NCBI GenBank assembly: GCA_038251625.1
Contig: JBBSBE010000014.1
Location: 1 to 48,095, forward strand
Length of the DNA: 48,095 bases
Source of the DNA: JBBQXK01 sp038251625
Lineage (GTDB): Bacteria > Pseudomonadota > Alphaproteobacteria > Rhodobacterales > Rhodobacteraceae
Direction: 5' to 3'
Notes under the pieces: generated by a model
Told to the model about the DNA's origin: nothing
The model's database searches: none
The model's input: only the letters and a program-made list of their open reading frames with translations
Part shown: in pieces, positions 42,145 through 48,095 of the stretch
How positions within the stretch are numbered: the stretch's first letter is position 1
Layout: every line of letters begins with the position of its first letter
Translations under genes and position numbers: made by a program

Positions 42145-42331
42145 GTGGGTCTCCTCCCAAAGACGCGGGCGTTGACAGGGCCCGTCCCGGCTGATGCTAG
42201 GCCATGGCCCACCGAAAACAAAGCCGCATTTTAAGGCGTTATGCCAAAGTCGCAGGCATCGGCGATACAGATTGACGCCGGAGCGGGCCAACCCTTACGG
42301 TCCCCGCTGTCAGGCGACCCGAGGAGTGCCC
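42145..42331. promoter_or_regulatory. Divergent rhaS/rhaD promoter region
   Basis: This 187-bp spacer serves both rhamnose operons. Toward rhaD, TTGACA at 42172-42177 is 17 bp from TGCTAG at 42195-42200, and a second weaker pair TTGACG/TACGGT lies at 42272-42301. An A-rich element CGAAAACAAA at 42213-42222 resembles half-sites of DeoR-family regulators, the type that controls rhamnose genes in rhizobia. No rhaR-like gene is in the window. Confidence 0.4.
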
Positions 42332-44404
42332 ATGTCCGCCACCCTGCCACCGCTGACCGACCGATGGGATGATGCCGCCGCCGCGGCCCTCGATGCGCCG
42401 GGTCTGTTGCGCTACCGGTCGAACCTTCTGGGCGCCGATCTTGCCATTACCAATTTCGGCGGCGGAAACACGTCGTCCAAGCTGACCATGCCCGATCCGC
42501 TGACCGGCGCAGGGGTCGAGGTGCTGTGGGTCAAGGGGTCGGGCGGAGATCTCGGTTCGATGGATCTCGGGGGTTTCGCCACGCTCTATCAGGACAAGGT
42601 GCTTTCCTTGCGCAGTCTCTACAGTGGCCCGGCGCAGGAAGACGCGATGGTGGGTCTGCTGAACCACTGCATCTACGGGTTGAACCCCCGCGCACCGTCC
42701 ATCGACACCACGCTGCATGCCTTCGTGCCGCACCCCCACGTCGATCACGTCCACCCCGATGCGGTGATTGCCATCGCGGCCTCTGCCGATGCCGAGCTGC
42801 TGACGGCCGAGGTCTTTGGCGGCGAGATCGGGTTCCTGCCATGGCGTCGGCCGGGGTTCGAGTTGGGATTGCAGATCGGACGGATGGCCACCGATCACCC
42901 GCATCTGAAGGGTGTCGTTCTGGGCGCGCATGGCCTTTTCACCTGGGAGGCAACGCAAAAGGAATGCTATCAGACCACGCTGCGCATCATTCGCCGTGCG
43001 GCAGAGTGGCTAAAGGCCAATGCAGCCCAACCCGCCTTTGGTGGCGTGAAGACAGTCAGCCTCGCGCCTGACGGGCGGGCAGCGGTGGCTGCACGATTGA
43101 TGCCGCTGATCAAGGGCCGCATTGCGACCGGTGGCGCGAAGGTCGGACACTTCACCGATGCAGCAGAGGTGCTGGCTTTCGTCAATTCCGACGCGCTTGA
43201 AACGCTGGCCCCGATGGGCACCTCCTGCCCCGACCATTTCCTGCGCACCAAGATCTGCCCCTTGATCCTGGCCGCGGACATCGGGCCGGGCGATCTTGAC
43301 GTTGCCCTCGCGGGCTACCGCGCCGACTATGCCGCCTATTACGAACGCTGCAGGCACGACAACAGCCCTGCGATGCGCGATGCGAATGCAGTTGTCTATC
43401 TGGTGCCGACAGTCGGCATGATCACCTTTGCCGCAGACAAGGCCACGGCCCGGATTGCCGCCGAATTCTACACCAACGCCATCAACGTGATGCGCGGCGC
43501 GTCGGGCGTCAGCACCTATCAAGGCCTGCCGGAGCAGGAGGCGTTCGATATCGAATACTGGCTGCTCGAAGAAGCCAAACTTCAGCGGATGCCAAAGCCA
43601 AAGCCGCTTGCGGGCCGCGTGGCGCTGATCACAGGGGCGGCCGGCGGCATCGGCAGCGCCACCTGCGCCCGGTTGATGGCCGATGGCGCGGTCGTGGTCG
43701 CAACGGATATCAACGCCGACGCGCTGGAGGCTGTGGTCGGGGCATTGCGCAAGACATACGGCCGGGATGCGGCAGTCGGCATCCCGATGGACGTCACCCG
43801 CGAAGCCAGCGTGATCGCCGCCTTTGCCGAAGCTGCCCGGGCGTTTGGCGGCGTCGATATCGTGGTCTCGAACGCGGGCATCGCCTCATCGGCCCCAATC
43901 GAGGACACAACGCTGGAACTTTGGGACCGCAACATGGCGATCCTCTCAACGGGTTACTTCCTTGTGGCCCGCGAAGGCTTCCGGATGATGAAGGCGCAAG
44001 GTGCGGGCGGGTCCATCGTGTTTGTGGCGTCGAAGAACGGCCTTGCCGCGTCGCCGAACGCGTCGGCCTACTGCACGGCCAAGGCGGCCGAGATTCACCT
44101 CGCGCGCTGCCTTGCGCTGGAAGGTGCCCCACATGGCATCCGCGTCAACACCGTGAACCCCGATGCCGTCCTGCAAGGCTCCACCATCTGGCAGGGCGAA
44201 TGGCGCACGCAGCGGGCGGCAGCTTATGGCGTGGCCGAGAATGATCTCGACCGGATTTACCTTGAACGCTCGCTTCTCAAACGTTCGGTTCTGCCACAGG
44301 ATATCGCGGAAGGGATCGCCTTCTTCGCGAGTGACCTCGCGGCGAAATCCACTGGCAATATCCTGAATGTGGACGCAGGCAACGCCATGTCGTTCACCCG
44401 CTGA
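42332..44404 (+). CDS. rhaD: Bifunctional rhamnulose-1-phosphate aldolase/short-chain dehydrogenase RhaD
   Basis: A 690-residue fusion. The N-terminal class II aldolase (about 20-400) has the NFGGGNTSSK phosphate loop, zinc histidines in HPHVDHVHPD and GAHGLF. The C-terminal SDR (about 430-690) has LITGAAGGIGSAT and catalytic Tyr580/Lys584 (YCTAK). It cleaves L-rhamnulose-1-phosphate to DHAP and L-lactaldehyde, and the second domain is annotated as lactaldehyde (alcohol) dehydrogenase. The ATG at 42332 follows GAGGAG. It starts the plus rhamnose operon and is followed by rhaI after 11 bp. Confidence 0.95.
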   Translation: MSATLPPLTDRWDDAAAAALDAPGLLRYRSNLLGADLAITNFGGGNTSSKLTMPDPLTGAGVEVLWVKGSGGDLGSMDLGGFATLYQDKVLSLRSLYSGPAQEDAMVGLLNHCIYGLNPRAPSIDTTLHAFVPHPHVDHVHPDAVIAIAASADAELLTAEVFGGEIGFLPWRRPGFELGLQIGRMATDHPHLKGVVLGAHGLFTWEATQKECYQTTLRIIRRAAEWLKANAAQPAFGGVKTVSLAPDGRAAVAARLMPLIKGRIATGGAKVGHFTDAAEVLAFVNSDALETLAPMGTSCPDHFLRTKICPLILAADIGPGDLDVALAGYRADYAAYYERCRHDNSPAMRDANAVVYLVPTVGMITFAADKATARIAAEFYTNAINVMRGASGVSTYQGLPEQEAFDIEYWLLEEAKLQRMPKPKPLAGRVALITGAAGGIGSATCARLMADGAVVVATDINADALEAVVGALRKTYGRDAAVGIPMDVTREASVIAAFAEAARAFGGVDIVVSNAGIASSAPIEDTTLELWDRNMAILSTGYFLVAREGFRMMKAQGAGGSIVFVASKNGLAASPNASAYCTAKAAEIHLARCLALEGAPHGIRVNTVNPDAVLQGSTIWQGEWRTQRAAAYGVAENDLDRIYLERSLLKRSVLPQDIAEGIAFFASDLAAKSTGNILNVDAGNAMSFTR

Positions 44405-44415
44405 AAGAGGATGCC

Positions 44416-45705
44416 ATGACCCATCGCATAAGCACCGATTTCATCGCCGAAGCCAACGAAGCGGCGAGCCCCGCGCATGCCGAGGATCTTGACGCGCTGA
44501 TACGACAGCTTGCCCGCCGGCGTATCGACGCCGAAGCCATTGTCGCGCGCGTACAGGCCTTCGAGGTGGCGCTGCCCACGTGGGCCGTGGGAACCGGCGG
44601 TACCCGGTTTGCCCGCTTCCCCGGCCCCGGCGAGCCGCGCAACCCTTTCGAAAAGCTCGAGGATTGCGCCACCGTCCAACACCTTGTCCGCCTTTGCCCG
44701 CGCGTGTCCCCGCATTTCCCGTGGGACCGGGTAGACGATGTTGCAGGCTACCGCGAAATGGCCGCCACCGAGAGCCTCGGCTTCGATGCGGTCAATTCCA
44801 ACACGTTTCAGGACCAGCCGGGCCAGCTTCACAGCTACAAGTACGGCTCGCTGACCCACACGGATCCGGCGACCCGCCAGCAGGCGATCACGCACAATAT
44901 CGCCTGCATCGAGATGGGCAAGTCGCTGGGGTCGCGTGCGTTGACGGTCTGGCTCGGGGATGGATCGAACTTTCCCGGCCAGACCAACCTTTCCGCCGTC
45001 TTCGACCGCTACATCGGCGCGCTGAAAGAGATCGTCGCGGTGGCGCCGCATGGCTGGCACATCTTCCTTGAACACAAGATCTACGAGCCCGCCTTCTATT
45101 CCACCGTCATCGCCGACTGGGGGTCGAGCCTGATGGCCGCGCAGGAACTGGGCCCGAAGGCAATGTGCCTTGTGGACCTCGGCCACCACGCCCCCACAAC
45201 CAACATCGAACAGATCGTGGCACGGCTGATCCGGGCGGGGAAACTCGGTGGGTTCCATTTCAACGACAGCAAGTATGGCGACGACGACCTCGATTCAGGC
45301 GCCATCGATCCCTTCCGCCTGTTTCTTGTGTTCAACGAGTTGGAGGATGCCCACCGCCGCCTGCCCTCCTTCGCCCCCGCGCACATGATCGATCAGTCCC
45401 ACAACGTGACCGACCCGATTGAAAGCCTGATCGGCTCGGCGACCGAAATTGCGCGCGCGGCGGCGCAATCCATGTTGGTGGATCGGGCGGCGCTTGAGGC
45501 CGCGCAGGAAAGCAATGATGCGCTGCTCGCGCACAACACGCTGAAAGCCGCCTTCCGCACCGATGTATCGCCCCTTCTCGCCGAGGCGCGCAGACGGTCC
45601 GGAGGGGCGCTTGATCCGATGGCAACTTACCGCGCCAGCGGCTACCGCGCCGCCAAGGCCCGCGAGCGTCCACCAGCGGGCGGCACCTCCGCAGGGATCG
45701 TATGA
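44416..45705 (+). CDS. rhaI: L-rhamnose isomerase (Pseudomonas stutzeri/rhizobial type)
   Basis: A 429-residue TIM-barrel isomerase converting L-rhamnose to L-rhamnulose. It is of the RhaI class, not E. coli RhaA. NSNTFQDQPGQLHSYKYGSLTH, FLEHKIYEPAFYSTV, VDLGHHAPTTNIEQI and GFHFNDSKYGDDDLDSG contribute the metal-binding Glu/Asp/His residues. The RBS is AAGAGGA upstream of the ATG at 44416. Together with RhaK and RhaD it completes conversion of rhamnose to DHAP and lactaldehyde. Confidence 0.95.
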   Translation: MTHRISTDFIAEANEAASPAHAEDLDALIRQLARRRIDAEAIVARVQAFEVALPTWAVGTGGTRFARFPGPGEPRNPFEKLEDCATVQHLVRLCPRVSPHFPWDRVDDVAGYREMAATESLGFDAVNSNTFQDQPGQLHSYKYGSLTHTDPATRQQAITHNIACIEMGKSLGSRALTVWLGDGSNFPGQTNLSAVFDRYIGALKEIVAVAPHGWHIFLEHKIYEPAFYSTVIADWGSSLMAAQELGPKAMCLVDLGHHAPTTNIEQIVARLIRAGKLGGFHFNDSKYGDDDLDSGAIDPFRLFLVFNELEDAHRRLPSFAPAHMIDQSHNVTDPIESLIGSATEIARAAAQSMLVDRAALEAAQESNDALLAHNTLKAAFRTDVSPLLAEARRRSGGALDPMATYRASGYRAAKARERPPAGGTSAGIV

Positions 45706-46334
45706 CCCAAAGCCTCGCCTTTCTGCACACCGTTCCGGGCCTTCTGCCCGTTTTCGCCGATCTGGCGCGGGCTGAACTGCCGGGGCGCGATGTCTTTCAC
45801 ATTGTCGATGACCGCCTCCTCGCCCGCACCATCCGCGACGGCGCGCTGTCGGTGGCAACCAAGCGGCGGATGCTGGGGCACATATGGTCTGCAGTCGATG
45901 CAGGCGCGGGGGCGGTCATCGTCACCTGCTCAACCCTTGGGACAGCCGTGGAAGAAGCGCGGCCTTTCTGTCCCGTGCCCCTCTTTCGCATCGATCAGGG
46001 GATGGCGCATGCCGCACTCGCCATCGGCCCGCGCGTGGGTGTCATCGCGACCCTGCCCACCACGCTTGCCCCGACCGCCGCGCTGATCGAGGGGCTGGGC
46101 GGCGCCGTCATCGCGCATCTTTGCGACGGCGCCTTCGCGCGGTTGCAGGCCGGAGATGCAATCGGCCATGATGCGGCAATCGCCGAAGCCCTGCTGCAAA
46201 TGGCACCGCAAGTCGATGTGATCGTCCTTGCGCAGGCGTCGATGGCACGGGCGGCTGCGGGGGTATCGGTTACGGTGCCGGTTCTGACCAGCCCGGAATT
46301 TGGCCTGCGCCACATCCGCGATAGACTGAGCTGA
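45702..46334 (+). CDS. Aspartate/glutamate racemase-family protein with one cysteine of the pair
   Basis: A 210-residue Asp/Glu/hydantoin racemase-superfamily protein. IVTCSTLG carries Cys76, the first catalytic cysteine. The position expected for the second reads VLAQASMAR with Ala179, so two-cysteine racemisation is unlikely. Single-cysteine relatives include arylmalonate decarboxylase, and the protein might act similarly (inference). The ATG at 45702 overlaps the rhaI stop (ATGA), so it belongs to the rhamnose operon. Its job there is unknown. Confidence 0.8.
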   Translation: MTQSLAFLHTVPGLLPVFADLARAELPGRDVFHIVDDRLLARTIRDGALSVATKRRMLGHIWSAVDAGAGAVIVTCSTLGTAVEEARPFCPVPLFRIDQGMAHAALAIGPRVGVIATLPTTLAPTAALIEGLGGAVIAHLCDGAFARLQAGDAIGHDAAIAEALLQMAPQVDVIVLAQASMARAAAGVSVTVPVLTSPEFGLRHIRDRLS

Positions 46335-46353
46335 ATAAAGACAAGGAAAGATC

Positions 46354-47406
46354 ATGGAATACAGAACGCTTGGCCGTTCGGGCCTCAAGGTTTCGGCCAT
46401 CGCGATGGGCACTTTCACCTTTGGCGGAAAGGGCCCGTTCGGAATGGTCGGCAATCAGGGCGTGCCCGAGGCGCGGCGGCTGGTCGACGTCTGCATCGAC
46501 CATGGGGTGAACCTTTTCGACACCGCCAACATGTATTCGACCGGGCTCTCCGAAGAAATTCTGGGCGAGGTGCTGGAGGGTCGCCGCGAAAGCGTTCTCA
46601 TCAACACCAAGGCCCGCATGCGCATCGGCGACGGCCCGAATGATGAGGGCACCTCCCGCTTTCACCTTATCCGCGAATGCGAGCGCAGCCTGAAGCGCCT
46701 GCGCACCGATTACATCGATATCTACTTCATTCACGAATGGGACGGCACGACGCCAGTCGAGGAAAAGATGGCGGCCCTCGATACGTTGGTCCAGCACGGG
46801 AAGGTGCGCTACATCGGGTGCTCCAACTATTCGGGCTGGCAGGTGATGAAGTCGCTGGCCGCCGCCGACCGCGCGATGGGTGCCCGCTTCGTGACCCAGC
46901 AAATCCACTACACGCTGGAGGCCCGCGAGGCCGAGTATGAGCTTCTTCCCCTCTCGGTCGATCAGGGCCTTGGCGTGATGGTGTGGAGCCCGCTGGCAGC
47001 GGGCCTTCTGTCGGGCAGGCATCGGCGCGGCCAAGGGGCGCCGGAAGGCACGCGGCAGTTCGCGGGCTGGACGGAACCGCCGATCCGGGACGAGGAAAAG
47101 CTGTGGCGGATCGTCGATGTGCTGGTCGAGATCGGCGCTGCCCATGGCGCATCTGCGGCGCAAGTGGCGCTGGCCTGGCTGCTGACGCGTCCGGCGATAT
47201 CCTCGCTGGTGGTCGGCGGGCGGAACGAGGCGCAGTTCATCGACAACTTCAAGGCGGTGGATCTGAAGTTGACGCCAGAGGATCTTTCCCGGCTGAACGA
47301 GGTCAGTCGCGTGCCCTACATCTATCCCTATTGGCACCAGGGCAACTTCGCGACCGCCCGCTTCAGTGAAGCCGATTGGGCGCTGCACCGCGATTACATC
47401 GGCTGA
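46354..47406 (+). CDS. Aldo/keto reductase
   Basis: A 350-residue AKR-superfamily NADPH oxidoreductase (YajO/Tas-like). The catalytic tetrad is visible: Asp in FDTANMYSTG, Tyr of the same motif, Lys in LINTKARM and His in YFIHEWDG. The start is 19 bp after the racemase-family stop, with AAGGAAA in front. It could reduce L-lactaldehyde to propanediol or act on another aldehyde or ketose from the rhamnose pathway, as the fourth gene of that operon (inference). Its 3' end overlaps the convergent MFS gene by 13 bp. Confidence 0.9.
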   Translation: MEYRTLGRSGLKVSAIAMGTFTFGGKGPFGMVGNQGVPEARRLVDVCIDHGVNLFDTANMYSTGLSEEILGEVLEGRRESVLINTKARMRIGDGPNDEGTSRFHLIRECERSLKRLRTDYIDIYFIHEWDGTTPVEEKMAALDTLVQHGKVRYIGCSNYSGWQVMKSLAAADRAMGARFVTQQIHYTLEAREAEYELLPLSVDQGLGVMVWSPLAAGLLSGRHRRGQGAPEGTRQFAGWTEPPIRDEEKLWRIVDVLVEIGAAHGASAAQVALAWLLTRPAISSLVVGGRNEAQFIDNFKAVDLKLTPEDLSRLNEVSRVPYIYPYWHQGNFATARFSEADWALHRDYIG

Positions 47407-48095
47407 CCCAAAGGCAATCGCCGCGCGATCACCAGCGCGGCGAGCGCCAACCCCAGCGCCACGGCACAGAAGAGGCCGGTCCCGCCCTGTGCCAGCAGCA
47501 CCGCGCCCAATAGCGGTGCTGCAGCCGTCGCCAGCATCGACGGAATAGCCAGCATCCCCGCGACAGATCCATACCCCGCACGGCCCAAAGCCTCGGCCAC
47601 CAGCACCGGCCGCAGGATCGTCATGACGCCGATGGATGCGCCCTGCACCACCGCAAACGCAATGGCGACAGGCGCCCCTGCCCCGGCCACCCACAGAAGT
47701 GCTGCCCCAAGCACCAGCCCGCCAACAGACAAAAGCGCCCCCATCCGCGCGCCCACCCGCGCCTCGGCCCCCAGAAGCGCCAGCCTGCCCAGCACCTGCG
47801 CAGGCCCGATGCAGGATGCCGCCAGCACGGCGACCCCGTGCGAAAGTCCCTGCTCGGTCAGCACCGGCAGAAGGAAGCTGATCACCATCCAGTGCCCCAG
47901 ATTGGTCAGTGCAAAAAGCGCCGCCAGCAGCCAGAACCGCCCCAGCCGCAACATCGCGCGCGGGTTGCCGCGTGGGGGCGGGGGCGGATCGGTCAGGCGG
48001 GGGCGCAGGGCGCGCACGCCCATCACGTTCAGCGGCACCACCGCCCCCAGCGCCACCCCCGCCGCCAGCCACACCGCCGCGCGCCAGCCATAGGC
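47394..48095 (-). CDS. MFS transporter, C-terminal part (truncated by window edge)
   Basis: Only the last 233 residues lie in the window, and the frame continues past base 48095. About seven hydrophobic helices are present, including FWLLAALFALTNLGHWMVISFLLPVL and GASIGVMTILRPVLVAEALGRAGYG, typical of the C-terminal half of major facilitator permeases. The stop at 47394-47396 (TAA) overlaps the aldo/keto reductase gene end. The substrate cannot be inferred. Confidence 0.8.
   Translation of the reverse strand, partial: AYGWRAAVWLAAGVALGAVVPLNVMGVRALRPRLTDPPPPPRGNPRAMLRLGRFWLLAALFALTNLGHWMVISFLLPVLTEQGLSHGVAVLAASCIGPAQVLGRLALLGAEARVGARMGALLSVGGLVLGAALLWVAGAGAPVAIAFAVVQGASIGVMTILRPVLVAEALGRAGYGSVAGMLAIPSMLATAAAPLLGAVLLAQGGTGLFCAVALGLALAALVIARRLPLGQPM

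Overview
The window looks like part of a high-GC alphaproteobacterial chromosome or large replicon, most likely Rhodobacteraceae. This rests on overall base composition, protein style, the rhizobial/rhodobacterial form of the L-rhamnose pathway (rhaSTPQ-M-K divergent from rhaD-rhaI), tripartite tricarboxylate transporters and dense translational coupling (ATGA/GTGA overlaps). No identity search was possible. No insertion sequence, prophage, CRISPR array or rRNA was seen. One tRNA gene, tRNA-Ser(UGA), lies at 20948-21037.

Layout. 1-388: no convincing gene. 389-3021 (-): ureohydrolase and YtcJ-type amidohydrolase, translationally coupled. 3193-4879: bactofilin, a hotdog thioesterase and an ECHDC3-like enoyl-CoA hydratase homologue. 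4876-20913: a large divergent sugar-catabolic locus. Its minus arm reads FGGY kinase, acetoin-dehydrogenase-type E1 alpha/E1 beta/E2-hydrolase, a sugar ABC importer (binding protein, ATPase, two permeases), DhaK and DhaL. Its plus arm reads SorC regulator, tagatose-3-epimerase-like TIM barrel, methylthioribose-kinase-like, methylthioribose-1-phosphate-isomerase-like and class II aldolase. 21195-21878 (-): FAH-family hydrolase. 22054-28682 (+): FadR-type GntR regulator, an NMT1-type ABC importer with two different permeases, an oxalyl-CoA-synthetase-like ligase and a ketopantoate-reductase-family enzyme. 28676-35947: tctC-tctB-tctA-abrB-like (-), divergent from tctD and an unusual histidine kinase fused to a periplasmic binding protein (+). 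35952-45705: complete L-rhamnose uptake and catabolism. 45702-48095: an Asp/Glu-racemase-family protein, an aldo/keto reductase and a partial MFS transporter.

How the parts fit. The window is a chain of transport-plus-catabolism modules for scavenging small organic solutes. The most intriguing is 4.9-20.9 kb, which joins the three enzymes of the DHAP shunt (kinase, isomerase, aldolase acting on 5-modified ribose) with a thiamine-diphosphate dehydrogenase complex and a dihydroxyacetone-type kinase around one importer and one regulator. I infer an undescribed, or at least unusual, sugar pathway in which C-C cleavage yields an acyl-CoA plus DHA/DHAP. The second standout is the sensor kinase carrying a C-terminal periplasmic binding domain next to the tct operon, with a helically phased array of 11-bp repeats in the divergent promoter.

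In all four importer operons a strong stem-loop sits directly after the binding-protein gene, which suggests a shared way of making more binding protein than membrane components. All functional calls are from reading conserved motifs by eye, so substrate assignments are inference except for the rhamnose cluster, whose gene set is diagnostic.
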